Program-made: the position numbers and the translations under genes
Source: Rhodospirillales bacterium
GTDB lineage: Bacteria > Pseudomonadota > Alphaproteobacteria > Rhodospirillales > Magnetovibrionaceae
DNA length: 64,000 bases
Assembly (NCBI GenBank): GCA_024653965.1
Contig: JANLGW010000071.1
Location: 16,576 to 80,575 of the forward strand
Direction of reading: 5' to 3'
Shown: positions 19,554 to 28,260 of the stretch, one piece after another
How the letters are laid out: every line of letters begins with the position of its first letter
Position numbering within the stretch: the stretch's first letter is position 1
Notes under the pieces: generated by a model
The model's input: the letters and a program-made list of their open reading frames with translations, nothing else
Told to the model about the DNA's origin: nothing
Databases searched by the model: none

Positions 19554-19958
19554 TTACTGCGACTTCATATAGGCGATGAAGTCGTCTTTTTCCTGAGCCG
19601 TGCATTCGCGTCCCAGCACGCCGTTGCAGTTGCGCTTGAACCATTTTTCCGTCTTTTGGCTGTCGGCGTAGCGCGGCTGATTGGTATCCGGATCACGCCA
19701 CCCGGCGCTGGCGGCCATCGGCCCGCTTTCATTGCCCGTTTTGATGTGCCGCGTATTTTGTTTCGGGTTCGTTTGGTGGCAGCTTACGCAACCCACCGCG
19801 TTGACGCCGGCGCTCTGGGCGTAATTGTTGCCGGAGTATACTTTTTCGTAGAAGGCTTTGCCCGCAGCCGCGTCGCCAGCGGCCTGAGCTGGTGCTGTCG
19901 CGACCATTGTGGCGGCGCCAAGGGTTAAAGCGCAAACGAGGGTTTTTAGGGTGTTCAT
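19554..19958 (-). CDS. SHP-type monohaem cytochrome c (DUF1924)
   Basis: The 134-residue protein has a signal peptide ending in AQA near residue 27 and one haem site, CVSCH at residues 57-61. The C-terminal segment RNCNGVLGREC followed by an amphipathic helix matches sphaeroides haem protein (SHP). In SHP an asparagine in this segment is the displaceable sixth haem ligand and the two cysteines form a disulfide. SHP binds oxygen and nitric oxide and is reduced by a dihaem cytochrome. AAGGAG precedes the ATG. It lies five bases downstream of the b561-dihaem cytochrome fusion, its expected redox partner. Confidence 0.87.
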   Translation of the reverse strand: MNTLKTLVCALTLGAATMVATAPAQAAGDAAAGKAFYEKVYSGNNYAQSAGVNAVGCVSCHQTNPKQNTRHIKTGNESGPMAASAGWRDPDTNQPRYADSQKTEKWFKRNCNGVLGRECTAQEKDDFIAYMKSQ

Positions 19959-19963
19959 GATGG

Positions 19964-21124
19964 TTACTCCTTCGGTATTTTGATTTTTTGATCGTCGAAG
20001 CGGCCGCTGTAATGATCGGTATGGCAGCCGCCGCAATTGGATTTCGCGCCCACTTTCTTGAGCTTGAAAAAATTCGGATCGACGCCTTCGTGTTTACGCA
20101 CCCAATAAGGCGTCGCGGTGATTTGATAAGGCGCCTTGGGATCGACGATGTTGAACCGATTGGACGCCTCGGTATCCCATTTGTCGCCGCCGTAGTTGGT
20201 GAGGTAGGCGGTGACTTCGATCAAGGTGTCGCCGGAAATCGTCGCGTCATCGCCGAAATGGTCGTCTAAGTTTTCCAACATCTGCTTCCAGCTGTCGGAA
20301 GACAACAGGCTGGGGTGGAACGGCAGGTGGCAGTCGCCGCATTCCGATTCATACGTTTTGTTGGCGGGCAGCGTGAGCAGGCCCGAAGGCGGCATGGTGG
20401 AAAAAACCCACAACATGGATCCGGCCAACGACACAAACGCGGCAATCACGGTCAAGGCGGCCAGGGGTCTGGCCTGACGGTGGAGCAGCTCAGGCGTACC
20501 GGCAGGAACTTTCTTGAGCCCGGAAATCATCGACTTCACCAGGTTTTCGCCGGTGAGTTTGATTTCCATGTAAACCCCGCCCACGTGGGCGACGATCATC
20601 ACCGCTAGCAAAATGACGAAGGCGCTATGCACGCCCTTGGCCAGATCGCCCACTTCAAAAGAGGCGGCGCCCGCCAGCGGGCCTTGGTTTTCTTCACCGC
20701 CCAGCACCAGCAGGCCCGACAGGGTGATGGTCGCCAGCACAAACAGCAAGCCGAACACCATGATCGATCCGGTGGGGTTGTGGCCGATGTAGTGTTTTAC
20801 CGGGCGCAGCGTCGCCAGTTCTTTCATGTGTTCTAAAATGTGAACGGGGCTGAAGGTAAACGTTTCCAGGCGCGAATATTCGCTGCCGAACAGGCCCCAG
20901 GTGAGGCGAAAAACCAATAAAACAACGGTGATGTATCCGGCCCACAGGTGGATGCCCATGGTATTTTCCGGGAAAAGATAGCCGGTCAGATAACCCAGCA
21001 GCACCATCGCCACCAAGGTCCAGTGGAACAGGCGTGTGGGTAAATCCCAGACTTTTACCAACCGTTCCGGAGCGTCTTTATGGCGCTCTTTGGTTGTTTC
21101 GTGTGGCGTCGTATTTTCGGCCAT
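19964..21124 (-). CDS. cytochrome b561 fused to dihaem cytochrome c (DHC type)
   Basis: The 386-residue protein has an N-terminal di-b-haem cytochrome b561 (about residues 20-215, starting KVWDLPTRLFHW, with several membrane helices) and one more helix near 225-245. A periplasmic domain follows with two c-type haem sites, CGDCH at 262-266 and CGGCH at 364-368. In Rhodobacter and Shewanella the SHP, DHC and cytochrome b proteins are separate genes of one operon; here the b and dihaem c parts are one polypeptide. It would pass quinol electrons across the membrane to the SHP cytochrome encoded downstream. GGGAGG precedes the ATG. Confidence 0.87.
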   Translation of the reverse strand: MAENTTPHETTKERHKDAPERLVKVWDLPTRLFHWTLVAMVLLGYLTGYLFPENTMGIHLWAGYITVVLLVFRLTWGLFGSEYSRLETFTFSPVHILEHMKELATLRPVKHYIGHNPTGSIMVFGLLFVLATITLSGLLVLGGEENQGPLAGAASFEVGDLAKGVHSAFVILLAVMIVAHVGGVYMEIKLTGENLVKSMISGLKKVPAGTPELLHRQARPLAALTVIAAFVSLAGSMLWVFSTMPPSGLLTLPANKTYESECGDCHLPFHPSLLSSDSWKQMLENLDDHFGDDATISGDTLIEVTAYLTNYGGDKWDTEASNRFNIVDPKAPYQITATPYWVRKHEGVDPNFFKLKKVGAKSNCGGCHTDHYSGRFDDQKIKIPKE

Positions 21125-21376
21125 CCTGGCCTCCCGAGATCAATCGTTTCACGCTGTCCATATGACGATCACAAACAGGCCGCCAGGGTGGTTTCCCTTT
21201 TTTGTGTCGTGGTGAAATACTATGCCGGGTAAACTGAACCGAGGCTTAATCTGTTTATTCAGCATAGGTTCATGTAGGTTTAACCATACTAATGCTTATG
21301 AGGCCCCGGCGGCAATCGACAGACTACGACGGATTTTAAGGTCGTGCCGTACAAAGAACAAAGTGAGGCGCCCAAC

Positions 21377-22099
21377 ATGACCCCAGACTTGAACAAACCT
21401 TTTAATTTTGACGCCGAGGGCCTTAACGCTAAGGGCCTTAACGCTAAGGGACAGGCGCGCACTGTTTCGGTGTGGGATTTTCCGACGCGTATTTTTCATT
21501 GGTCCTTTGCGGTGATGGTGTTCATCGCTTATGTGTCTTCGGAAGCGGACGGCGGGGCGTTTTGGATCCACGTCTATGCTGGAACGGCGTTGATCGGGTT
21601 TGTCGCCTTTCGGGTTGTGTGGGGGGTAATCGGCAGCCGATATGCTCAGTTCGGCGACTTCGTGCGGGGTCCGGCTACGGTATCTGAATATAGCAAACGA
21701 CTGATGGCCTTCCATCCGCCTTACAGCGTCGGCCACAACCCGCTGGGCGGTTGGATGGTGATGGCCCTGTTGGCGATCGTGTTGTTGGCGTCGCTGACCG
21801 GATTGATGACCCGTGAAGACGATTATATAGGCCCACTTTCGCATATCGCGGGCGGCCTGTTCGGCGAAGCGCATGAAGGTTTTGGTTCATTCGTCATAGT
21901 GTTGGTCGGGGCGCATGTTTTGGGCGTTGTTGCGCACGGGTTGATTTCGCGGGAAAATCTGGTGCGCTCCATGATTACCGGATTAAAATCCGTTCCGGCC
22001 GGGGTGAAGGCGGTTAGCATTGGCTCCGTCGGCGTTGTACGTCCTGCAATCGCGCTGGTCATCGGCCTAGCGGTTGTGCTGTACTTCATGCAGTTGTAA
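21377..22099 (+). CDS. cytochrome b561 family protein
   Basis: The protein of about 240 residues has four to five membrane helices with haem-ligand histidines in FPTRIFHW, HVYAG, SVGHNPLGG and GAHVLGVVAHG. It is homologous to the b561 half of the divergent fusion but lacks c-type haems. The ATG at 21377 has GAGG upstream. The N terminus contains a tandem duplication LNAKGLNAKG encoded by a 15-base direct repeat (21419-21448). PepSY and two-component genes follow closely, suggesting one operon. Confidence 0.87.
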   Translation: MTPDLNKPFNFDAEGLNAKGLNAKGQARTVSVWDFPTRIFHWSFAVMVFIAYVSSEADGGAFWIHVYAGTALIGFVAFRVVWGVIGSRYAQFGDFVRGPATVSEYSKRLMAFHPPYSVGHNPLGGWMVMALLAIVLLASLTGLMTREDDYIGPLSHIAGGLFGEAHEGFGSFVIVLVGAHVLGVVAHGLISRENLVRSMITGLKSVPAGVKAVSIGSVGVVRPAIALVIGLAVVLYFMQL

Positions 22100-22111
22100 C
22101 GAGAATTGCGG

Positions 22112-22483
22112 ATGATCAAGGTCCACATGATAGCCCGTTTGTTGTTTGCCGCCCTGGTTTTGGCCGGGGTATCCACTGCGCCGTTGTCGGCTTGGGCCGA
22201 TTCCAAGGATCAGGCGCGCGCCCGCGAAGCCATGTTACGGGGTGATATTTCTCCTTTGTCCGAAGCCCTTGGCGTTATCGAGAAAGAATATCCCGGCGAG
22301 ATTCTTGAAGTGGAGCTGGAGGAAGCGGATAATTTTGATCCTCCGGTATTTCTCTACGAGATCAAGGTGCTTATGGCGGAGGGCGAGGTCATCAAAGTGA
22401 AACTGCACGCCAAGTCCCTTGAGATTATCGGGGTCAAAGGGCACGATAGTAAACATAACAAAAATGATAATGACAACGACTGA
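22112..22483 (+). CDS. exported PepSY-domain protein
   Basis: The 123-residue protein has a signal peptide (cleavage near AWA) and one PepSY-like domain (YPGEILEVELEEAD through LYEIKVLMAEGEVIKVKLHAKSLEIIGV), followed by a Lys/His/Asn/Asp-rich tail that could bind metal. Small PepSY proteins often accompany b561 cytochromes and QseBC-like two-component systems, as here. The exact role is unknown. The start at 22112 is chosen over TTG at 22106. Confidence 0.8.
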   Translation: MIKVHMIARLLFAALVLAGVSTAPLSAWADSKDQARAREAMLRGDISPLSEALGVIEKEYPGEILEVELEEADNFDPPVFLYEIKVLMAEGEVIKVKLHAKSLEIIGVKGHDSKHNKNDNDND

Positions 22484-22495
22484 CGGGGTACGTTC

Positions 22496-23167
22496 ATGCG
22501 GGTGCTGGTTGTAGAAGATGAACCGGGGTTGCGTCGGCAAGTCAGTCGCGCGTTGTCGGAAGCCGGCTTTAGCGTTGATGAAGCCCCGGACGGCGAGGAA
22601 GGCGAGTTTCTCGGCGACACGGAACCCTATGACGCCGTGGTGCTGGATTTGGGCCTGCCCAAGATAGACGGCATTACGGTGCTGAAACACTGGCGCACCG
22701 CCGGGCGCGATATGCCGGTGCTGATTCTCACCGCGCGCGACGGCTGGAATGAAAAGGTCGCGGGCTTCGATGCGGGCGCGGACGATTACCTCACCAAGCC
22801 CTTTCACGTCGAAGAACTGTTGGCGCGGGTGCGCGCCTTGATCCGCCGTTCCGCCGGGCATGCTTCGCCGATTTTGGAGTGCGGCCCGGTGAGCCTCGAT
22901 ACCCGTGCGGGCAAAGTGACCATCGACGGCGCGTCGGTGACGCTGACCGCGCATGAACTCAAGGTGCTGTCGTATTTTATGCATCATCAAGACCGCGTGG
23001 TATCTCAGACGGAGTTGATCGAACATATTTACGATCAGGACTTCGACCGCGATTCCAACACCATTGAGGTGTTTATTGCGCGGCTGCGCAAAAAACTCGC
23101 CCCGGATTTGATCAAGACCCACCGTGGCCGGGGCTATTCCATGTCTGCGACGGGGGAGGGCACGTAA
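22496..23167 (+). CDS. OmpR-family response regulator
   Basis: The 223-residue protein has a receiver domain with acidic pair E7-D8, phosphoacceptor D51 in VLDLGLPKI and the switch Lys in YLTKPF, then a winged-helix DNA-binding domain (TAHELKVLSYFM to HRGRGYSM). It belongs to the QseB/PmrA/PhoP-like group. The kinase gene starts immediately after its stop. It is likely to control the upstream b561/PepSY genes, by position. Confidence 0.92.
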   Translation: MRVLVVEDEPGLRRQVSRALSEAGFSVDEAPDGEEGEFLGDTEPYDAVVLDLGLPKIDGITVLKHWRTAGRDMPVLILTARDGWNEKVAGFDAGADDYLTKPFHVEELLARVRALIRRSAGHASPILECGPVSLDTRAGKVTIDGASVTLTAHELKVLSYFMHHQDRVVSQTELIEHIYDQDFDRDSNTIEVFIARLRKKLAPDLIKTHRGRGYSMSATGEGT

Positions 23168-24544
23168 GTGCCGTTTTCACCTTTATTGCGCCGCTCCGTC
23201 AGCCTTCGCCTGATTCTTTTGTCGGCGGCGTGGATTATTTCGGCCCTGGTCGTGGGCGGCGTTTTTTTAACCCAGCATTTTCGCACCCATGTGGAAAACT
23301 CGTTTGATTACGGGTTGTCCCGTCACGTCGAAGAACTGTTGTCCTACGCCGACTTGGTGGATGGTCGGGTGCAACTGACCAAGCAGCCCGTTGACCCCGT
23401 TTATTCGCGCCCACTGTCGGGTTGGTACTGGGAAATAACGGCGGACGGTCAGGTGGTGGATCGTTCGCGTTCGTTATGGGATGAAGTTTTGCCCCCCGCT
23501 CAACAGCAACCCCGGCGCGGCGAAACGTTGAGTTATTTTCAAGACGGCCCGCGCGGCGATCTCTTGCGCGTGGTTGCCGCGACCTACACCTTGCCGGGTT
23601 ATGACGGCGACGTGACGATCCGCTTTACCGGTCCGGCCGAGGTGATCCAGTCGGCGACGGAAGAATTTAGTGAAACGCTGGTGATGTCTTTGATGCTGCT
23701 GGGGCTGGGCCTGATCGGCGCGGTGGTGTTGCAAGTGATCTTAGGCCTGCGTCCCTTAAAGCTGTTGCGCACGCGCTTGGCGGAAGTTCATGAAGGACGC
23801 ACCCACCGCCTGAGCGGTCATTATCCCAGCGAGGTTGAACCCTTGGTGGCGGATTTGAACGAATTGCTGGACCACAATGCCCAGGTGATCGAACGCGCCC
23901 GCACCCATGCGGGCAATCTGGCGCACGCCCTGAAAACGCCGTTGGCGGTGTTGAGCAACGAAGCGGACCGGATGGAAGGTGAAACCGCCAAGACCTTCGG
24001 CGAACAGATCAGCATCATGAACGAACAGGTCAAACGCCATCTGGCGCGCGCCCGTGCCGCAGGGGGGCTGGGCGCACCGGGGGCAAAGGCGGATATCGGC
24101 GATATTGTATCGGGATTGAAACGCACGTTGCATCGCATTTATCAGCACAAACCGCAAAAGTCCGGCGATGGCACAGGCGTTTCCATCGCCTTGGTCGATG
24201 TGTTGGACAAGTTTGTCGCCGGGGATCGTCAGGATGTCGAAGAAATGCTCGGCAATTTGATGGATAACGCCTGTAAGTGGGCCGCCACGCGGGTGCGGGT
24301 TTCCGCCTTGCGCAAAGGCCGGGACATCGTGATCAGTGTCGACGACGATGGCCCCGGTGTGCCCGAAGAACGGCGCGCCGAGGTGCTGGCGCGCGGCAAG
24401 CGGCTGGATGAAGCCACGCCGGGCAGCGGTTTGGGGCTGAATATCGTTCATGAACTGGCGGAATTGTACCAAGGCTCGTTGGTGCTGGATCGTTCGGATT
24501 TGGGCGGATTGTGCGTGCGCCTGACGCTTCCCGCCGCCCTTTGA
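23168..24544 (+). CDS. QseC/PhoQ-like sensor histidine kinase
   Basis: The 458-residue kinase starts with GTG directly after the regulator stop. It has a membrane helix near 15-38, a periplasmic domain of about 130 residues, a second helix (about 165-195), HAMP, a His box AHALKTPLAVL with H253, and HATPase motifs (NLMDNACKWA, DDDGPGVP, GSGLGLNIV). The HALKTP form of the His box is typical of PhoQ-like kinases. Signal unknown; pairs with the regulator upstream. Confidence 0.92.
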   Translation: MPFSPLLRRSVSLRLILLSAAWIISALVVGGVFLTQHFRTHVENSFDYGLSRHVEELLSYADLVDGRVQLTKQPVDPVYSRPLSGWYWEITADGQVVDRSRSLWDEVLPPAQQQPRRGETLSYFQDGPRGDLLRVVAATYTLPGYDGDVTIRFTGPAEVIQSATEEFSETLVMSLMLLGLGLIGAVVLQVILGLRPLKLLRTRLAEVHEGRTHRLSGHYPSEVEPLVADLNELLDHNAQVIERARTHAGNLAHALKTPLAVLSNEADRMEGETAKTFGEQISIMNEQVKRHLARARAAGGLGAPGAKADIGDIVSGLKRTLHRIYQHKPQKSGDGTGVSIALVDVLDKFVAGDRQDVEEMLGNLMDNACKWAATRVRVSALRKGRDIVISVDDDGPGVPEERRAEVLARGKRLDEATPGSGLGLNIVHELAELYQGSLVLDRSDLGGLCVRLTLPAAL

Positions 24545-24736
24545 ACCCGCAACCGCAATCGCTTTTAATCGCTTAAAAATGGTTAGGCGATGAACTGTAC
24601 CCTTGCCTTTTGGGGTGGGAATCCGCATAAACTGCGCCACAAACGCGCCGCAGGCTTTTCGTTTCAGCCGTGCCGGTGAAAAAGTTTTCATTGAAACAGG
24701 TAAAGTGGGGGCAACCCCGCGAAGAGGACAATGACC

Positions 24737-25930
24737 ATGAGCACTTTTAAGACCATTGATAACTTGGATGTGGCCGGCAAGCGCGTTTTGGTGCGCTCGG
24801 ACTTGAACGTTCCGATGCACGACGGCAAACCTTCCGACACCACCCGCATTGACCGTTCCGCCGAGACCATCCGGGACTTGGCCGCCAAGGGTGCAAAAGT
24901 CATCATTCTGTCGCACTTCGATCGTCCGAAGGGCAAGGTCGTTCCTGAAATGAGCCTGAAACCCGTGGCCGAGGCCATGGCGTCGGCGTTGGGGCGGGCC
25001 GTGACGTTCGCCACCGACACCATCGGCGATAGCGCCAAGGCGGTTGTCGCGGCGATGAAAGATGGCGACGTGGCGATGCTGGAAAATGTCCGTTTTCACG
25101 CCGAAGAAGAAAAGAACGATCCCGAATTCGCCAAAAAGCTGGCTCAGCTTGGCGATATTTATGTCAACGATGCCTTTTCCACCGCGCACCGCGCCCATGC
25201 TTCGACCGAAGCGCTGGCGCGCCATTTGCCCGCCGCCGCCGGCCGTTTGATGCAGGCCGAGCTGGAAGCATTGGGCAATGCGCTCGAAAAACCGCAAAAG
25301 CCGGTTGCCGCCGTGGTCGGCGGGGCCAAGGTTTCCACCAAGATGGAAGTGCTGGGCAACCTGTCCAAAAAGGTCGATATGATCATCATCGGCGGCGGCA
25401 TGGCCAATACCTTCCTGTTTGCGCAAGGCCACGATGTGGGCAAATCTTTGTGCGAAAAAGACATGGCCGCCGAAGCGCTGAAGATCATCGCTGACGCCGC
25501 CGCCAATGGCTGCGAAATCGTGCTTCCGGTGGATTTGGTGGTTGCCGCCGAGTTCGCCGCCGGCGCCGCCAACAAGGTCGTGGGCATCGACGGCATTCCG
25601 GCCGATATGATGGCCCTGGATGTCGGCCCGGCGACCATTGCCGATGTGGAAAAGCGCCTGGCGCGCTGCAAGACGTTGGTGTGGAACGGCCCGTTCGGTG
25701 CGTTTGAAATCGCGCCGTTCGACAAAGGCACCAATGCTGCCGCTCAGGCCGCCGCGCGCTTGACGCGGGAAGGCAAGCTGCTGTCCGTCGCCGGTGGCGG
25801 CGATACGGTGGCCGCCCTTGCCCACGCGGGTGCTGCGGATGATTTCAGCTATATCTCCACCGCCGGTGGCGCGTTCTTGGAATGGATCGAAGGCAAAACG
25901 CTTCCGGGCGTGGCCGCTTTGGAAGGCTGA
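24737..25930 (+). CDS. pgk: phosphoglycerate kinase
   Basis: The 397-residue glycolytic and Calvin-cycle enzyme transfers phosphate between 1,3-bisphosphoglycerate and ADP. Motifs are [21 protein letters not shown], the catalytic region [23 protein letters not shown] and the C-terminal [14 protein letters not shown] is nine bases upstream of the ATG at 24737 but only three from the ATG at 24731, which decides the start. A strong terminator follows, and it appears monocistronic. Confidence 0.97.
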   Translation: MSTFKTIDNLDVAGKRVLVRSDLNVPMHDGKPSDTTRIDRSAETIRDLAAKGAKVIILSHFDRPKGKVVPEMSLKPVAEAMASALGRAVTFATDTIGDSAKAVVAAMKDGDVAMLENVRFHAEEEKNDPEFAKKLAQLGDIYVNDAFSTAHRAHASTEALARHLPAAAGRLMQAELEALGNALEKPQKPVAAVVGGAKVSTKMEVLGNLSKKVDMIIIGGGMANTFLFAQGHDVGKSLCEKDMAAEALKIIADAAANGCEIVLPVDLVVAAEFAAGAANKVVGIDGIPADMMALDVGPATIADVEKRLARCKTLVWNGPFGAFEIAPFDKGTNAAAQAAARLTREGKLLSVAGGGDTVAALAHAGAADDFSYISTAGGAFLEWIEGKTLPGVAALEG

Positions 25931-25953
25931 TTTTACCAAAAATTCGATTAAAG

Positions 25954-25988
25954 CGCCTCCGGCAAGGCATCGCCGGAGGCGTTTTTTT
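25954..25988 (+). terminator. intrinsic terminator of pgk
   Basis: CGCCTCCGGC pairs perfectly with GCCGGAGGCG around an eight-base loop and is followed by seven T. Confidence 0.92.
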
Positions 25989-26201
25989 ATGGAGTTTCAG
26001 GGTGTTGCTGAGGCGTCTTCCCTTTTTGCGTCGATTATGGTAAACAAATGATTACCGACGGTTATTGCCCCGGGTATTTTCGGGGTGCGTGTCGGTTAGG
26101 TTTTTGCAAAGGGCGACAGAAGTCTCGCCCATGAATCGCCGCTTTGAAGGGTTCATGTTGGACCGCTTGAAGGTGAGGTTCCCAGAACAGGAGTGTCGAT
26201 T

Positions 26202-26408
26202 ATGTCTGTATCTGCTGCAGGCTCCGCCCAAAACGCACAACAAGCCGTGGCCATGCTTCGCCAGACCGTTCAGGCGGAACAGGTTGCTGCTTCGGCGGTG
26301 GTTGAAGCCGCAACCCAGGCCGGCAAGGATGCCGCCGCGCAAAATGCCGTGCCCGACAACGGCCCTAAGACCGAAGGCATTGGCGAACACGTCGACGTGC
26401 GGGCTTAA
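26202..26408 (+). CDS. small hypothetical protein (YjfB-like?)
   Basis: The 68-residue protein is Ala/Gln-rich, with one likely amphipathic helix (QNAQQAVAMLRQTVQAEQVA) and an acidic C-terminal tail. AGGAG lies eight bases before the ATG. The pattern of a single helix followed by a short tail resembles YjfB family 'putative motility' proteins, but the similarity is loose. No membrane segment. I would treat the function as unknown. Confidence 0.6.
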   Translation: MSVSAAGSAQNAQQAVAMLRQTVQAEQVAASAVVEAATQAGKDAAAQNAVPDNGPKTEGIGEHVDVRA

Positions 26409-26507
26409 GCGCGCTCCGAAAGGAACGGCTTGAGGGTTGTCTGCGTCGGTGTGTGCGTGCGTTGTCGTTTTGATCTTTGATTAACAATTTCTTGTTATGA
26501 TCCTAAG

Positions 26508-26786
26508 ATGGCTGATCTGTCCCGCATCTCGACGCCTTTTGTCGCGCCCTCCACGCAGGGCGGTGGTCGTGCGTCTGCGTCCTCGTCTGGGCCCTTGTCC
26601 GCGCCCTCGTCCGCGCCCATGGGCTACTCCTTCGCCGAGGAAGTTTCGCGGCGCGCCAATGTCATAAGCGACCAGGAAAGCCCGCGCAATCAAGCGTCGC
26701 TTCAGCGTTTGGATCGGGCATTGAATTCGGGGCAAGCTCTGCGGGGCGATGTGCCGCGCGGTTTTTATCTCGACCTGCAAATCTGA
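26508..26786 (+). CDS. hypothetical protein, 92 residues
   Basis: The N-terminal 40 residues are Ser/Ala/Pro-rich and probably disordered. The second half (SFAEEVSRRANVISDQESP onward) is charged and helical and ends in a conserved-looking LRGDVPRGFYLDLQI. I do not recognise a family. Codon use matches the surrounding genes and a terminator follows, which supports it as real. Confidence 0.6.
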   Translation: MADLSRISTPFVAPSTQGGGRASASSSGPLSAPSSAPMGYSFAEEVSRRANVISDQESPRNQASLQRLDRALNSGQALRGDVPRGFYLDLQI

Positions 26787-26820
26787 GCGTTTCACTCTTT
26801 TGCCGTCGGCCCATGTGCTG

Positions 26821-26840
26821 CGCCCCTTAAGGGGCGTTTT
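26821..26840 (+). terminator. intrinsic terminator
   Basis: CGCCCC-TTAA-GGGGCG is a short perfect hairpin followed by TTTT, 34 bases after the stop of the 92-residue gene. Confidence 0.75.
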
Positions 26841-26898
26841 GCGTTTTTAAGAAAGGGCATGATAAACTGTCGGCTGAAACATCGCGAAAGGATAGCTT

Positions 26899-27090
26899 AT
26901 GGCCACGCACGCCCAAATCGCCGCCAACCTGTTGCGCAATGCGGCGACTTTTTTTCGCGACATCGGCGGACAAAACGCCGAGTTGAAAGAACAGATGGAC
27001 GTGAACGCGCGCACCTACGACGCGGTGGCCAGTCTGCTGGAGCAAGACCCGAACGGGAAAATGCCGCTGCCGACCGATCAGGCCAATTAG
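26899..27090 (+). CDS. small hypothetical protein, 63 residues
   Basis: A soluble helical protein (ATHAQIAANLLRNAATFFRDIG, then QMDVNARTYDAVASLLEQDP). AAAGGA precedes the ATG at a usable distance. No known domain is recognised. It converges with the cytochrome gene, with 13 bases between the stops. Confidence 0.6.
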   Translation: MATHAQIAANLLRNAATFFRDIGGQNAELKEQMDVNARTYDAVASLLEQDPNGKMPLPTDQAN

Positions 27091-27103
27091 GTAGACTGCC
27101 GAA

Positions 27104-27553
27104 TTAGCGAATGCGGAAACTCGTGTGGCAGGCATTGCACGCGGCGGTGATGCCCTGCAGCGCATCGAACACCTTTTGTTGCGCTTCGAAGGTATGATCC
27201 AGTTCGGCATTTTGGGCAGCCTGAATGAAACGGCTGGCGGCCTTGTGCAGTTCGGTTCCGGCGGCTTGCATCTGGGGTGGCATGAAGCCCGCCAGATGGG
27301 CCGCGCCATGATCATCCAAAGAAGAAAGCCCTAAGCGTTGTTCGGCGACGGTGCTTGCCTCGGCGGTGTCGCCTTGCGCTAGTGCTGCCAAAATTTCGTC
27401 GAGCGCATAGAGATGGTCGCGCATGTTGCCGAGCATGTGCTCTTGCATCGGCGCGGGCATTTCCACCAGTGTGCGTTCGTCGGCCTGCGCAAGCGGCGCA
27501 GCAAGTAAGATGGCAAGCATCGCGGCGGGAACGAGGGTGAATAGGGCGCGCAT
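27104..27553 (-). CDS. class II cytochrome c (cytochrome c'/c-556 like)
   Basis: The 149-residue protein has a signal peptide (LFTLVPAAMLAILLAAPLAQA) and a single haem site, CNACH, eleven residues from the C terminus. C-terminal haem attachment on a helical protein is the hallmark of class II cytochromes c. The ATG at 27553 has GAGG seven bases upstream, which decides the start. It probably serves periplasmic electron transfer or nitric oxide binding. It is divergent from a Crp/Fnr regulator with a palindromic site between them. Confidence 0.75.
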   Translation of the reverse strand: MRALFTLVPAAMLAILLAAPLAQADERTLVEMPAPMQEHMLGNMRDHLYALDEILAALAQGDTAEASTVAEQRLGLSSLDDHGAAHLAGFMPPQMQAAGTELHKAASRFIQAAQNAELDHTFEAQQKVFDALQGITAACNACHTSFRIR

Positions 27554-27626
27554 GATAAACCTCATCTGAAATGGCCTCATTTGAAATAGACGATACGGCA
27601 CTGTAGCTTGCCGCGTCGACAATGCG

Positions 27627-27642
27627 TATGATTGCAATCATA
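27627..27642. promoter_or_regulatory. 16-base perfect palindrome, likely Crp/Fnr-type operator
   Basis: TATGATTGCAATCATA is a perfect palindrome. Its core TGAT-TGCA-ATCA has the half-site spacing of FNR/DNR boxes (TTGAT-N4-ATCAA). It lies 22 bases before the regulator start and about 75 bases from the cytochrome start. Autoregulation and control of the cytochrome are inferred. Confidence 0.65.
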
Positions 27643-27663
27643 TTGCTGGATTAGAGGTGAAGG

Positions 27664-28260
27664 ATGGACGTAACGCAACTGGCGCAGCAATTGGGTGGTG
27701 CGGCAAAAACCAAGCGGGTGGATCAAGACACCCTTTTGTTCCGTCGCGGCGATCGCACCCGCAATATGTACGGCTTGCTTTCGGGAAGTGCTAGGCTGTT
27801 GCGCTACACGGTGGATGGCGCGCCGATCACCTTGCACCGCGCCAAACCCGGCGGCTTTTTTGCCGAGGCTTCTTTGTTTGCCTCCGCCTACCATTGTGAC
27901 GGCGAAGCCTCTGCCGGATCGGTGGTGGTGGTGTTTCCCAAAGCGGCGGTGCTGGCCATCATGGCGCAGGATGCAAGCTTCGCCCATGCCTTTTGCCAAC
28001 ACATGGCGCGTCAGGTGCAGGGCTTGCGCTCCAACCTGGAACTGCGCGGCATCCGTTCCGCCGAAGAACGCATTATGGCGGCGCTTTCTTTAAAATTGGG
28101 CGATGGCGAAAGCCGGGTGGCGTTGCCCGGCACATGGAAAGATTTTGCCGAAGACGTTGGCCTGACTCACGAAGCGCTGTATCGCGCCTTGAAGCGTTTG
28201 GAAGATATCGGGCGCTTGCGCCGCGATGGGTCCGCAGTATGGATCAACGGCGTAGATTAA
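27664..28260 (+). CDS. Crp/Fnr family transcriptional regulator
   Basis: The 198-residue protein has a cyclic-nucleotide-binding-like beta barrel (about residues 10-115, with GLLSGSARLLRYTVDG) and a C-terminal helix-turn-helix (TWKDFAEDVGLTHEALYRALKRLEDIG). It lacks the N-terminal cysteine cluster of oxygen-sensing FNR; only two cysteines are seen, at about 79 and 115. The effector is unknown. Its last bases overlap the ftsY stop on the opposite strand by four bases. Confidence 0.87.
   Translation: MDVTQLAQQLGGAAKTKRVDQDTLLFRRGDRTRNMYGLLSGSARLLRYTVDGAPITLHRAKPGGFFAEASLFASAYHCDGEASAGSVVVVFPKAAVLAIMAQDASFAHAFCQHMARQVQGLRSNLELRGIRSAEERIMAALSLKLGDGESRVALPGTWKDFAEDVGLTHEALYRALKRLEDIGRLRRDGSAVWINGVD

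Noticed and set aside
28257..28260. Overlapping stop codons of the Crp/Fnr gene and ftsY as a regulatory feature
   Set aside because: A four-base overlap of convergent stops is common in compact genomes and shows no terminator or antisense structure.
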